From contig NC_060062.1 of NCBI RefSeq assembly GCF_020283565.1, positions 5,803,322-5,867,321 of the forward strand: a DNA stretch of 64,000 nucleotides. The letters are read 5' to 3'. Positions 13,735 through 40,000 of the stretch are shown one piece after another. The notes beneath the pieces were generated by a model. The model saw only the letters and a list, made by a program, of their open reading frames with translations. It was not told where the DNA came from and searched no databases. Source of the stretch: Trifolium pratense (lineage: Eukaryota > Streptophyta > Magnoliopsida > Fabales > Fabaceae). Positions within the stretch are counted from its first letter, which is position 1; every line of letters starts with the position of its first letter. A program made the position numbers and the translations under genes.

Positions 13735-14065
13735 TTGCTAGCATAATTCTCCACTTTTGTCATCAATATAGCGAAATGGATTTCCTGCTTTAACTCACGG
13801 TCATAGACCATCAGACCTAAATCGATATAGGAATCATTTAACTGTGTACTCCCTCTAATCATATATATAAGAGAAAATTTATATTTTAGATTCATTAAAA
13901 ATCTAATGTATATAGACCATATTATGAATTAAATACATTAAATTATTAATGAATTTAAAAGGTGAACTTTCTCTCATCGGATGAATGAAGTAAATAATCG
14001 GAATCATTGGATCTGAAATTAACTGCCGAAATCAATAACTATGGCAAACTTTGTTATATTCCTAC
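13735..14065. mobile_element. MITE interrupted by a Stowaway-like insert
   Basis: The left part (GGATTTCCTGCTTTAACTCACGGTCATAGACC..TCAGACCTAAATCGA) and right part (GAAATCAATAACTATGGCAAACTTTGTTAT..TCCTACTGCAG) match a contiguous relative at 15905-16065. Between them, 13848-13975 begins with ACTCCCTCT and looks like a Stowaway-type element, giving a nested arrangement. Confidence 0.6.
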
Positions 14066-14608
14066 TGCAGTCCCTATGTGAAACTCTTCCACACATGTGT
14101 CTAAATCAATATATCATCATCAAAATAAAAGTGTGATTGGTTAAATGTGTGCTTCTCTTCTTTTTTTTTGTGCTTCTCTTTTCTATTGTACAACAAAAAT
14201 AGCAAAAACAAAATAGCCACCCGTGCCTTTTGTTTTTTTCCCTTTATATAATCACAAAGGGTTAGGATTGAAACTTTTTCATCTTTCCTTTTTTCTCTCC
14301 AAATCATATATGATAACATAAAAAATGGTCAAATTTTTCTTATGAACAATTCATGTATATAGGAACGTAAAGGAATTGTTTTCTGTTTTGGGTTTGTCAA
14401 ATTAAGCAAAAAGTTTCAATCTTTTGATAGAAAAAAACTAAAGAAAAATCATTTATTTATTTATTCTATTTGAAAAATTTGTAAAAAGTGCTCATAATTG
14501 AAATCTCTATAAAGATACAATTTTTATAGATATTTTTAGTGATAACATTGTTTGGAAATCACAAAATCAAAAGGGTGATTTGTTTTTGAGGAATGAGAGC
14601 AAGAAAGA
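14066..14608. other. Upstream region of the carrier gene
   Basis: Non-coding, AT-rich. CTATAAAG at 14507-14514, about 100 bp before the ATG, is a candidate TATA box; no other element is clear. Confidence 0.4.
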
Positions 14609-16955
14609 ATGGATTTCTGGCCAGAGTTTCTTGCAAGTAGTTCAGGTAGAGAATTTGTTGCAGGTGGATTTGGAGGAACTGCTGGTGTAATTTCTGGTTA
14701 CCCTTTGGATACCCTTAGAATCAGACAACAGAGTGGTCACAATGGTTCTGCTTTTAGCATCCTTAGAAATATGGTTTCTAAAGGAGGATTTGCTTCTTTG
14801 TACCGTGGAATGGGTGCACCATTGGCATCAGTTACTTTTCAGGTAAATTTTCTTCTTTTTTTTTTGTTGTTGTGAATTTAGATGATATAAAACTATATGA
14901 TAAGATCTTTGGATCTAACAATATCTTATGTCATTTTGCTCTTTCTTGTTGTCTATTGAGTTTAGATGCATCATCATTCATACACATCATCACAAATTGC
15001 AGTGGGATTCATGTGAATCAGATAATAATTCATTTTTAGATATGGTTTTTATTTTGTGTCTTATTAACATGATGTTGTATTGTATGTGTGGATTATTTCA
15101 CAAAACATCCTTAATCTTCTTGCCATCTTTTTCATGATCTTGATTTCATAATGATTCTAAAATGTTTGTTTGAATATCTGATAGATAGAATTTGAAAAAG
15201 ATAAACAAAATCAGGGGTGATAGAGAGGATTTGGTTGTGATTGTGGGGAATAAATTATTCTGTATTGGTACTTTTTTTATTTGGAATATACTTAATGATG
15301 GGAGTGTTTAATTCCTTTGTGAATATGATTACTTTTTAATGATATTTAACAATATTGAAAACGCATTTTGCCTTTGTCTTTTGAATTGTTTAGATAAAGG
15401 ATTAGGATTAGATTAATTAATTAAGATTAGGATTACTGACTCGTTGACACCTTTTTCCAACTCAAGCAATATTAAATATTTTCAAATGGGCCAGGTGGGA
15501 TGCATCTGAATCCCATTTACTGCTAAAATGTGGAAACAGTTAGATTTCAGAAAGTTTTGATCAGTGTTACATGGGCCTATCTATGTCATGTGATTCAATG
15601 TCTCATGATGAGGTCACTGTGCAGAATTATAATTAATTGCACTCTTAATTGAGGTCATTCAAAGATTTTATAAAGTTTTGGTCACTTATTTGTGAATGTG
15701 ACACCAAAATTTGTGACTCTAGCCAACAGAGAATTTTTATAATTTCTCATGATGGCAAATCAATGAGATCATTAGATGCATCAAAACATTTTTTGTTCAC
15801 CCACCTACCAATACAATGACATGAACAGAGTATATTCTGGCTATGGTGGGGAAGAAAGAAAACACAACTGCACAAGACACCAAAAGTTTGTGGGTGCCAT
15901 AATGCCAGAAATGAATTTCCTGCTCGGAGTTACAGTTTTAGACCGTCCGATCTAAATCGACGGATAAAATCATTTGACTGTGTGAATAATTTTGATTGTT
16001 CGATCTAAAATCAATGACCGAGATTAATAACTTTGGTAAACCTTGTTATTCTGCTACCGCAGCAAATCCAGGTCCTATAATGCCATTGGGCCATGAATAA
16101 GCCATAAGGCATTCGAGGATATTGAAACATTAAACATCAAAGAAATTTAAATTTTTACTGTAACATTGTTTTATTTTATCCTTAATCCATACCAGTATTA
16201 TTCATTCCTTCATGTCAGATGTTAAAGTACAAGTAAAGTTCATTGTCTTTAATTGTTTTTTCGCTTTTCGGTGGCAGAATGCTGTGGTTTTTCAAACATA
16301 TGCAGTTCTTTCAAGGGCATGTGACTCATCAGATTCTGCTAAAGACCCTCCATCCTACAAGAGTGTTGCATTAGGTGGAATGGGCACAGGGGGTCTTCAA
16401 AGTTTATTGCTTTCCCCTGTGGAGCTGATTAAAATTCGACTTCAACTGCAAAACACAAACCAGTCAAAAGAATCAGGAATAAGTCCTTCAAAAGTAGTTA
16501 AAAATATATGGAGAAAAGAGGGTTTGCGCGGCATATATCGAGGACTTGGTATCACTGTAATGAGGGATGTACCTTCTCATGGAGTTTACTTCTGGACATA
16601 TGAATACATGAGGGAACAATTGCATCCAGGTTGCAGAAAAGATGGTCAAGAAAGTTTGAATACTATGTTGGTGTCTGGAGGATTAGCAGGGGTAGCGAGT
16701 TGGGTTTGTTGCTACCCTATTGATGTTGTAAAGACAAGGCTACAAGCTCAAACACCGTCTTCGTTAAAATACAACGGTGTTTTTGACTGTATCGTAAAAA
16801 GCGTCAAAGAAGAAGGATACCTTGTGTTGTGGCGTGGTTTAGGAACTGCAGTCTCCAGAGCATTTGTTGTGAATGGTGCTGTATTTGCTGCTTATGAATT
16901 TACACTGAGGTTTCTGTTTAACAATGAAAACGTTCAAATTCAGGAAACAATTTAG
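14609..16955 (+). CDS. BAC2: Mitochondrial basic amino acid carrier
   Basis: Two exons, 14609-14842 (78 codons) and 16278-16955 (226 codons with stop), phase 0, 303 aa. Three mitochondrial-carrier repeats are visible, each with its PX[DE]XX[KR] signature: PLDTLR (about residue 32), PVELIK (about 127) and PIDVVK (about 223), so six membrane helices in the inner mitochondrial membrane. The sequence closely follows Arabidopsis BAC2 (start MDFWPEF, then GREFVAGGFGG, and HPGCRK and GLAGVASWV in the matrix loops). BAC2 exchanges arginine, ornithine, lysine and histidine and is linked to arginine breakdown and stress. The intron after FQ carries a MITE at 15905-16065. The apparent open frame upstream of exon 2 (16212-16277) is intron. 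The gene converges on the PDX1-like gene. Confidence 0.93.
15905..16065. mobile_element. MITE copy in the carrier intron
   Basis: TTTCCTGCTCGGAGTTACAGTTTTAGACCGTCCGATCTAAATCGA ... AACTTTGGTAAACCTTGTTATTCTGCTACCGCAG, with GTCCGATCTAAATCGA and TGTTCGATCTAAAATCA as internal repeats. It is the uninterrupted relative of the element at 13735-14065. Confidence 0.6.
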
Positions 16956-17741
16956 GATAGCAGGTGAACTCAAAACAATCAAAATTCAGATGTTATATTC
17001 AATATAAAACATTTTATATTCATACACAATATAATTGCCAGATCCTACTTCTATTAGCTGACTGTGATGCTTTAGGAAAAAATTCCAATGAATCCATGTT
17101 ACCTCTAAACTCACCATTGCTACATGTCTGACAAACATCTTATATTTGATACTTGTTACTTAATGCCAAATATTTGTGCTCTTTACATGCATTGAGTATA
17201 CACATTCCTCATGCAGTATAAGACGACCAACTGAAAGCAAGGTAACCAAGAAAGCTAGAAATTTTCAGCACCAAATGGTTCTACCAAATCCTTTTCATAT
17301 TGCCTGAGAAGCTTGTATATGTAGCAAAGGACTTATAAAACAATTTGGCAATCATGAACTGAAAATTAACAAAACTCATCAAAAGGAACCTTCAATTTCT
17401 AATCTCACAACAAAAAACCAATTGAACTAGAAAATTTTGACCAAACCATATAACAAAACTCACAAAAAGAAACCATTTCACTCTTAATTTCCACACACAC
17501 AAGACCAATTTAAGTAAGCAATTCAAAGCAACCCAGATGCAAGACAATGCCAATATTCAGAAGAAGAAAAAGACTCATATTATATCATTCGCTTAATTAC
17601 ATACAAAATCCTCATTGATACAAAAACATTAATGCTATTATTCTTATTGTACAATAATGATGATAATAATAACACAACAGAGTAACAATAAAATATAACA
17701 ATGTTACCAAAAAAGCTTAAACTTTTTCAGCACAAAATGAC
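16956..17741. other. Convergent 3' regions
   Basis: Non-coding sequence between the stop codons of the carrier (plus) and the PDX1-like gene (minus), including the 3' UTRs of both. No mobile element is recognised. Confidence 0.5.
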
Positions 17742-18605
17742 TCATTCATTCTCAATCCTATCACCACCAAGATTAAGACCCATCATAGTTTCAACCAAAA
17801 CATGAGGATCATTATAATTCCTAACAGCTTGAACAATACCTTTAACACGTTTAAAACAATCTTCATAACCAAAAACTTCTGATCCCACAAACACACCATG
17901 ACAACCCAATTGCATCATCAAAGCTGCGTCGGCGGGTGTCACAATCCCGCCGGCAGCAAAATGCACAACAGGAAGTCTACCCATTTGTTTCGTTTGTGCA
18001 ACAAGATCATAAGGCGCTTCAATTTTCTTCGCAAAAGTGAAAACTTCATCCTCATCCATATTACTAAGAACCCTCAATTCTTTCATCAAACACCTTACGT
18101 GCGTCACGGTTTCTGAAACATTACCTAAATTTGTTAACTCTCCTTGAATCCTTATCATTGCTGCACCTTCTCTAATTCTACGAAGCGCTTCGCCGAGGTC
18201 GCGGGCCCCACTAATGAACGGTGTTCGGAAATTATGTTTGTTGATGAAATTCTGATCGTCGGCGGGAGAAAGAGATTCGTTTTCGTCGATGTAATCGACG
18301 CCGACGGCTTCGAGGATTTGTGCTTCAACGAAATGGCCGATTCTAGCGGGTGAGATGACGGGAATTGAAACGGTTTGTTTGATGGATTTGATTAAGGAAG
18401 GATCAGTCATGCGTGATTGGTCGGAAACTATGACGGCGCAGGCACCGGCTTGTTCGGCGATTTTGGCTTGACGGAGATTGGTGACATGGAGAATTGCACC
18501 GCCGCGGAGGGTTTGTGCGAGGGCTAATTTGAATGAGTATGGGTTTTGGATTGGATCGGTGATTACGGTGGTGTTGTAGACTGTGACGGTGGTGTCTTGT
18601 GCCAT
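17742..18605 (-). CDS. PDX1.2: PDX1.2-like vitamin B6 synthase pseudoenzyme
   Basis: Single exon, 287 aa. It is a PdxS/SNZ-family beta/alpha barrel: [58 protein letters not shown] and [21 protein letters not shown] are intact. The catalytic residues of the family are lost: the Asp of the first strand is His40, the first Lys (in VMAKARIGH) is Pro86 and the second Lys (in RTKGE) is Gln154. The loop between the barrel's second strand and helix is shortened, and the C-terminal tail is about 25 residues shorter than active PDX1. This is the pattern of Arabidopsis PDX1.2, a non-catalytic partner that co-assembles with PDX1.1/1.3 in the cytosol and supports pyridoxal phosphate synthesis under heat. 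Start: ATG 18605; the upstream in-frame codon at 18614 is TTG. Heat-shock elements lie upstream. Confidence 0.9.
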   Translation of the reverse strand: MAQDTTVTVYNTTVITDPIQNPYSFKLALAQTLRGGAILHVTNLRQAKIAEQAGACAVIVSDQSRMTDPSLIKSIKQTVSIPVISPARIGHFVEAQILEAVGVDYIDENESLSPADDQNFINKHNFRTPFISGARDLGEALRRIREGAAMIRIQGELTNLGNVSETVTHVRCLMKELRVLSNMDEDEVFTFAKKIEAPYDLVAQTKQMGRLPVVHFAAGGIVTPADAALMMQLGCHGVFVGSEVFGYEDCFKRVKGIVQAVRNYNDPHVLVETMMGLNLGGDRIENE

Positions 18606-18739
18606 TGAGATCAAGGTGTTTGTGAAAATGCGTAGGTGAAAAATGAAAGTGTTTGTTGAAATGCGTAGGTGAAGAGAGAATTGAGGTGAGTAAGTAAAAG
18701 ATTGGGGAGAGAAGGATCTAGAAGAACTTTGAGAGTGGG

Positions 18740-18752
18740 TTCTGGAAAATTC
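18740..18752. promoter_or_regulatory. Perfect heat-shock element (TTCnnGAAnnTTC)
   Basis: TTCTGGAAAATTC, three alternating nGAAn units, lies 135 bp upstream of the PDX1.2-like ATG (18605, minus strand). It fits the known heat and HSF control of Arabidopsis PDX1.2. Function here is inferred. Confidence 0.65.
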
Positions 18753-18830
18753 GAATAATGAGTTGGTCGATGAGAGAGAGATGAGTCAAACTGTCAAATA
18801 GTATGTAAATGTTCGATTCTGTTGGTCATG

Positions 18831-18843
18831 GAATATTCTGCAA
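18831..18843. promoter_or_regulatory. Second, imperfect heat-shock element
   Basis: GAATATTCTGCAA has two perfect units (GAA, TTC) and a third with one mismatch, 226 bp upstream of the PDX1.2-like ATG. Confidence 0.45.
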
Positions 18844-18859
18844 ATTGGATCATCTCATT

Positions 18860-19518
18860 TCATTTATTTTTTAAAATCTAAATCTCTTTTCATCCAACCG
18901 GTTGGTTCAGTGATAATCGATGCCGAGTTTAATAGAGAAGACCACAATTCAATTTCTCGCAACTGCGATTGAAAGAGACTGAAACCACTTGATGCCAAAA
19001 CTGATCCTGAATCAGATTAAACGGTAAAAAAAATATATATACAATTAAAAGAGAAAGTAAAATTAAGTGAGATAGAGGAGTAAAAAAAACTAATTTGATA
19101 TGAAAAAAAAAATCTTTTTGATGAAATAAATTGATAAAAATGAAATTTAGTCTTTTTTATCAGTAGATGATGTGACAATTACCATCAGAAATTCATAACT
19201 GAATTCAAACATATGAGTTACAGTTAAGTTGAAAGAGATCCTTTATAATTCTATTGGTGTGCTCAAACTATTAGCAATTTTTTTAGGTTACCATCTTATA
19301 ATAAAGTTTTTATTTCACAATTTTTTTTAACACATTTCATTAATCAAATAGGTATCAGTAAAACGAGGAATCGACTAACAAATACGATTGCCTAAATTTC
19401 ATCATAAATTCATTATATGATCAAGTCTTTCTTTTTCTTGATCTACACCAAAAAAACTAATTTTCCCGCCATCTTTACTTGGAATTGATTGAACAATCAT
19501 AGAACTCAAACTGCAAAA
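18860..19518. other. Divergent spacer between PDX1.2-like and peroxidase genes
   Basis: AT-rich non-coding sequence. About 18895-18970 (CCGGTTGGTTCAGTGATAATCGATG...CCACAATTCAATTTC) resembles a worn tRNA-derived SINE. Nothing else is visible. Confidence 0.4.
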
Positions 19519-33679
<14,161 letters not shown>

Positions 33680-33769
33680 AAGTGCTGCTAAGAACTGCCT
33701 CACATTTTTGTATGTGTTAGTGTTACATTCTTCTTAATAACTGTAAATTTGTATCAGTTAGTTCTATAA

Positions 33770-33920
33770 GCTCTCTAGGATAGCTTATTGTAAACAGCTT
33801 ATAGCTTATATGAAAACAAATTGACTTTATTTTATATTTTTTTATAGAAATAGTTTATACATAAACACTAATATAATAAATGTCACAAACACTTAATTAA
33901 GTTGTTTATCCAAACAGAAA
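33770..33920. mobile_element. Worn MITE downstream of the peroxidase
   Basis: CTTATTGTAAACAGCTTATAGCTTATATG and, at the other end, AAGTTGTTTATCCAAACAG recall the legume family with AAGCTGTTTGCATAAGCT motifs also seen near 60.0 kb. Borders uncertain. Confidence 0.4.
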
Positions 33921-34152
33921 TTATAAAATGGGAAAATAGGTAAACAAGAAAGTTAGAAATTCATATATTGTAGGAGAACACAAAGCTCTAAGCAGTGGAA
34001 AAAAAATAAAGAAGAAAGCTTTAAACAAAACCAAATAGAGTAAATAGTACAGAAAACTGGATTGGAGGAAAACAAGACTAGAGATACAAATAGTGATGTA
34101 GAACTGGTTTTTCCTATATACTAGAACATGATTTGCATTGTGATTAAATGGT

Positions 34153-34815
34153 TTATCTTTTATATAACTGAATCGGACCGAGTCTTTCCTTTGAGCTTTT
34201 GAAGCTGACAGAGGGCTGTGGAACAATAAACTCCGAGTTTATGTCCCTGAAAAACTTGTCCACAATGTCTACATAAACCGGACTTTTAAGACGAGAATAG
34301 TAGTGAAGTGCTTCTTCTATGTCTAATACATGTTCAAGATCACCTGAATCCATCATATCCAATTCCTTCATCTTCTGTGCCAAGACATGAGCTCCTTTAT
34401 TCGTGTTATCCTCCTTTTTCATCAGTTGTGATTGCGACGAGCTACTGTAGTTCATCATCTTCGCTTTTTCTGTTACATCATAAGTGCTTTTTTGTGGACT
34501 TTCCTTTGCAAAACACATGAAGTTTCCATTTCTTGCAGAATCTTCCATTGCAGGCTCTTTTGACTTGGATATGTTGATGTTATTGTTACCAACCTTCTTC
34601 ATTTTGCTGAGATCAGACTGTAAGAGATCATAAAACTCATTGTAGAATTGGTCACTTGCATAAGCTTTTGCATTGTCCATATTACAAAGGTGTGGACCAA
34701 AGGAAATTGATCTTGGAAGTTTTTGGTACCCTCCAGAGAAAAGAGACCTGAAATTTTTTAGACTTCTGTGAAAGAAACGTTTGGTCTTGTGAATGGTTTT
34801 TCTTAGATGAACCAT
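34153..34815 (-). CDS. Plant protein of unknown function
   Basis: Single exon, 220 aa, ATG 34815. The N-terminus is very basic (KTIHKTKRFFHRSLKNFRSLFSGGYQKLPRS in pattern), the middle is Ser-, Lys- and Asn-rich and probably disordered, and the C-terminal third has a well-formed block: MKELDMMDSGDLEHVLDIEE, then ALHYYSRLKSPVYVDIVDKFF. That block recalls a small plant-only family and has the rough helix spacing of an OVATE domain, but I cannot claim OFP membership. No signal peptide or membrane helix. It starts about 1.1 kb downstream of the peroxidase on the other strand. Confidence 0.75.
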   Translation of the reverse strand: MVHLRKTIHKTKRFFHRSLKNFRSLFSGGYQKLPRSISFGPHLCNMDNAKAYASDQFYNEFYDLLQSDLSKMKKVGNNNINISKSKEPAMEDSARNGNFMCFAKESPQKSTYDVTEKAKMMNYSSSSQSQLMKKEDNTNKGAHVLAQKMKELDMMDSGDLEHVLDIEEALHYYSRLKSPVYVDIVDKFFRDINSEFIVPQPSVSFKSSKERLGPIQLYKR

Positions 34816-37050
34816 TGTGGTTATACTATGAAAGGGTATGTGTGGCTTTCTCTAAGTGGCTCTATCTTCTAGAGCTGTCAATAGTTTTAATCTGGTTTAG
34901 CTCTTGTTGTAATCTGGTTTATGTCCCTATCAGCATGTGGCTATATGATAATATAAAAATTGAAGGGTATGTTTGATTTTTGTTTTTGTTTATATTTTTA
35001 ATCATAAAAATGTCATTTTTGTTTTCTATTTTCAATGTTTTATAATTATTTATTAATTAAAAGTAAAAGTAAGAAATAAATACAGAGAATGAAGACAAAG
35101 ATCAAACAATGGCTCTAGATTTTGTCCATGTCATGGTGGTGGTTACTCTGTTGAAGATACTTAAAGAAAAGTTTACAAGTTTGAGGATTTTGATATTTTG
35201 AGTTCCAGATTATAAAAGCATTGGTTCTTGTTTAAGCAAAGTGATGTTAAAATGTCTGGCACAGTAATAGTAGATTATTAACAGATTAAAATAATAACTT
35301 GCTTACTTAAAATAGCAAAGTTGGTTCTATAGTAAGAAAGTAATCACACACAAGAACACAAAAACTCACTCTTACTCTACTCGATACGCTTTCAGCTCAA
35401 CCCACTTTGCTATGCTACGATCGAGTGTCTGCCAACTTATCAGCGAATATGTATAGAGATACTTCTTACTATAACGTCTAATTAGATCGGTCAGTCTCGA
35501 ATAAGATTAACTTTGATGCGAGGACACATATTAATGCACCTCCAAAGCAGATTCATACTCACTTTTTTTTAACAGAAAATTCAGTATGTATCACTGCAAA
35601 TAATTAATGGCATATATTCTATAGTCAGAAAAACTTGTTTACATTTTGTAAAAATAAAGATGCATGGTCCACATTCTATAAGTAAGGTTGGCAATAGGAA
35701 GAGAGCATTCCATTTACTGCAATGAATGTTGTCACTATTGTACACTTGCCATTGTTTCCATTATACTCTCACTCACCCACCACTTTCCTATATTATGAAG
35801 TTAAAAGCGACTACTCTTTAAACATATTGGCATTATCTGTTGCTTTCTTGAAAACTTGTGTCCACTGGAAAGCTACTGTACTCTGTCTACTGACATTAAC
35901 TTTGGAAGCACAAACATAAGTTATAAAGACCAAACATGAGGATGTCCATGATTTGACAAACTCATACTAAACATGAATCATGTACAATTCATGAATTATT
36001 TCAAAGTCATAGATTAATTACTTTGTATAGTTGTAAATTTGTAATAAGACTGCATGCTAATAACAGGAGGGAAAAAAAATTACAGTGTTAGGGTAACACA
36101 CTCTCCTTCCTAAGTAGTAATTATTTTAGTTTTAGTAAGTTTTTATCTTTAACAAAAAAAAATGGTTTCTTAATCTACAAATAATGACATAGACTAACTA
36201 CTTTCAAGATCTGAAATACACTTCAAGGATTGTTCTCTTCCAAATAGTGATTTTCACACAAGAATGACCACACACATTAAACTAAGTTATCTAAACTGTT
36301 TATCAGTTGGACCACAACAGTTTGATAAAGATAAAACAAATACATATACTTCTACCCATGTAATATACACTTTGTATTTAGTCAGTAAAATAAATGATAT
36401 GATACAAACATTATAGCACTAATTCTAACATAAATTGCAGAGACTAAAATTATAATATTAAGAACTGAATAAACTTATATACTTCAGATATTCAAACTAC
36501 AAGCAATTCTTTAGAGGCTAAAATCAAAACTAGTGTAAGATGACATTTAAGCCGTAAATTATTTATATCATTAGCTAACTTTTTCTACCTAATTAATCTC
36601 ATCTAAAATTTATATATTTTATTATTTAATATTGAACATTGAAATATCACATGTTATGTACTTACAACCTGCTAGCCTAAGTGGTAAGGAGGTATAATTC
36701 CTTAGTAAATAAGGTCTTGTGTCAAATGTTATATTTACAACCATATCTTACCATTGAATGGCAAATACATTGCTTGTTTATGATACATCCACCGAACACA
36801 AAATCAACTACTAAATATCTAATGAGGCTATGAACATGATGATAAAAGTCAATTGAAACTGTTGTATAATTTCTCTTTGTTCTTCCTTTTTGTGAAGTGT
36901 AAAAATTATAAAACCAAATGAGAATTGTGTTATAAATGAATGTTATCTCCGCGTCCTTTTGCACTCTAAAAGGGGACTTATAATTAGATACATGCGTAAC
37001 ATAATTATAATATAATGGAGATCATGGATTTGCAAGATCTGTAGCAGTGA
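34816..37050. other. Intergenic, no gene supported
   Basis: 2.2 kb of AT-rich sequence with stops in all frames. At 36665-36720, CCTGCTAGCCTAAGTGGTAAGGAGG...GGTCTTGTGTCAAATG has SINE-like box spacing. Nothing else is recognised. Confidence 0.5.
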
Positions 37051-40000
37051 CTATTGGCAACATGTCTTTTTGAGTTTGAAAAACTGATGCAGCGACCTAT
37101 GCACTTCACCATAGTTTTTGGTAGAAGTAACGAGGCGATCTTTTATCCAATTGGGGAGCTTGGTGGTTGGGTGGGTAAAACTCCGTTTTGAGGAATCAGA
37201 TGCATACCTTGTGTCAACCAATAAAATAGCTGCATAATCATTGATGTGACGAATTGCTCTACCTAAAACAATAAACAAGCATTTATCAGTGAAAAAAGGT
37301 TAGTGGAAAACTACTATATTAAGATTTGGATGGGTACACATGGTAGATAGGTGCTAGGTACACGATGCACATCATACAGGAAATCCAGAAAGATTCTAAG
37401 TAATTACTAGTAAACTATTGAGTTTTAGAGATGGGCAATTCAATACAGAGGTTGAACTCTCACTGTATGCAGGATCTTACTGGATCTGCATTCACAAAAA
37501 GCACGAAGTTACATGCATTAATTGATCTTGACCAACAATTTGAGATTGTTTGGTCCATATTACGCCTCCACCAAATCATCTTTAAATAATTTTCACAGTT
37601 GCTTTGAGACCGGACAGTCAAGATCAATAAATGCATCGCATATTTACTGTGCAAAACCAAATCTTACTCGAGACTACAATGTCATTTGATAGAACTACCA
37701 GTTTCATCTTTAAAATTGTAGGCATCAAGCAATTTTGTGCCTGTGACGAAATTACACAATGATCTTAAGATAAAAATCTTTTATCGCATTAGTTTTTTGG
37801 AGTATGTCGCTTTTGTCTATGCCATTGTCTCTGAAGGGCTAATGTGATAAAATCCATTCATCTTATTTTTCAACTAACAATTTAAACTAGTGAGAAGTCA
37901 ATTCCACCAATCAGTGCTTAATCTCTTGAGAGATCTATACTCCATAAAATTACCTATTTAAGGTTATCGTAAGCACGTACCTATTGATTGATTTACAGCT
38001 TTCATGCAGAGATTCTCGTAATACTCCTTTCCCCTGTGACTGCTATTTCTTAATATGCTAAAACCACCTTGTATATCTCCTCCGTATACATCATAACTAG
38101 CAGAAATTCCAGGATTGTCAAGGGATTTGGAATTTTTAAAACCATCGATGTGTTTTATCCTCTCCAATAACTCAATGTCAGAAGGGCTAGCATATGGTAG
38201 ACCAACCATGATTACGCATCGACCCATCCCATCACTCAAGTTGATCCCTTCAGATAACTTTGCACCAACGACAGCAAGGAGTACTGCACCAGTATGAGAT
38301 GCTTGGTTTACTTCTGAAGTCACACTTGATGGAGAATAAATGGTATCTTTATATTCCTTGAGAACAGATTCAACGTCCATGTTGTTTCTAGGCTCTCTAA
38401 AGACACGCTTCCTCTTTGTAATCCTTGCAAGGATGTCAGAAGACTCCCAGTTTTCATAGACTCTACTTTCATAATCAAAAGAAGGGAAGAAGACTACAAT
38501 TCCTTGGGGAACTACAGACACCAAGTTGCATAACAAGAGACCTAATTCTCGCATCTGTAAAGCACAATATGCACCATAATAAGTCATTTTCCACATTTAT
38601 TGGTTGATGCATTGATTTGAGATCATATGGTACTCAGAAGACATAGTTCTCATTGGGTACTCAAAAGACGCAGTTCTCATTTTTTATATATATAAAAGTT
38701 TCATGTATTGTGGCATTTCTTTTCTGCCATGCAAAACAATTAATCCAAATTTTGTGTTAACTATTAAAATAATTTTGGTTTCTGTTGTTCTATCAAAAAT
38801 CAATTTCTGTTCTGTTTTTCTTTTGAAAATTTTTTTAGCTATAATAATGGTAGATGAGAGCAATGGCATGCTCACCATATCTGCTGAGCTCCTGGAGCTG
38901 TAGCTAAAATCGAAGGAGCGGCCACTAGGCCCACGGGAAACTGCGATTGGCATAATGCTCTCTGGCGGCACAATATGACCACAAGAAAAGAAGTGCAGTT
39001 GATTTGATTGTAACCATGGAAAGAGTCTCTCCCTTGTCTCTTCTATTGGCTGAAGTGTTCCGCCTACTAACACGACGGCATGTGCTTCATCTACAATCTA
39101 TTGAAAGTTTCAAAGTTATTATTTTTTTTGTTCATTATTTGTAAGGAAAAACACATGCACTATAAAGTTCTTTCTAATTACGGCAAACCTCGGAGAAAAT
39201 CTTCTCTGCACTGAGCATAACATATTTAATATATCTTCCTTGACCTTGTTTCCTGAAGCTTGTTGAACTAGACCTGGAAATTATTATCCTTCCATCACTG
39301 TCCTTGTTTACCAGTGATAGCAACATGTCAGCTAATGCCTGAAAAGCAGACTGACAGCTTCCATCTTCACCATGTTCCCCTGTTACATTAAGTGCTGATA
39401 CCTTCTCCAAGGTAGCCATCTTTTCTCCATAGCCACTAACCTGAAAGTCGAGTAAACATTTACAACAAAACGACAACATAAAAATTCAATAGCATCACGC
39501 AGCATTCTGTCAAAAGAAAATGTAAAAATTTGGTAGTGAGATTCACCTTGTGCATGATATTGCTTTCCTTTATGTACTTTACCAATTTGACCAAGTTGAT
39601 ATTGTCTATATTTAGTTCAAATAAAAAATCGTTGATGGCCATAGTAAAATCAGAGGCCCTCCTTTCTTCAGAAGCCTGTTCTATATCACGACATGAATCT
39701 ATGAGATTTCCATCTTTCTCGTTGAGTAGTACCCGGAGAAATGCTTGTATGAGGACCATCAGAGTTTGAATATATCTCCTATTAGCAGCTCCCAAAAGGT
39801 TCCGGAATCTCACAAAGTACCGCTCCACATGACGATGCACATTCTCTAGCTGTACAAACAGATAACTATCATCTTAACAATGATTGGGAAAATAAAAACC
39901 AAACATAAAAAAAAACTACTGTCTAAATGAAATAACTCATGTAATGTCTAACACTAAAGATACATCAATTGACCACTACATGTATCAAGATACGATTGAA

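Noticed and set aside
16212..16277. Extended start for the second carrier exon
   Set aside because: This stretch is intron: a clear GTGGCAG acceptor precedes AATGCTGTG, and it joins exon 1 in frame.
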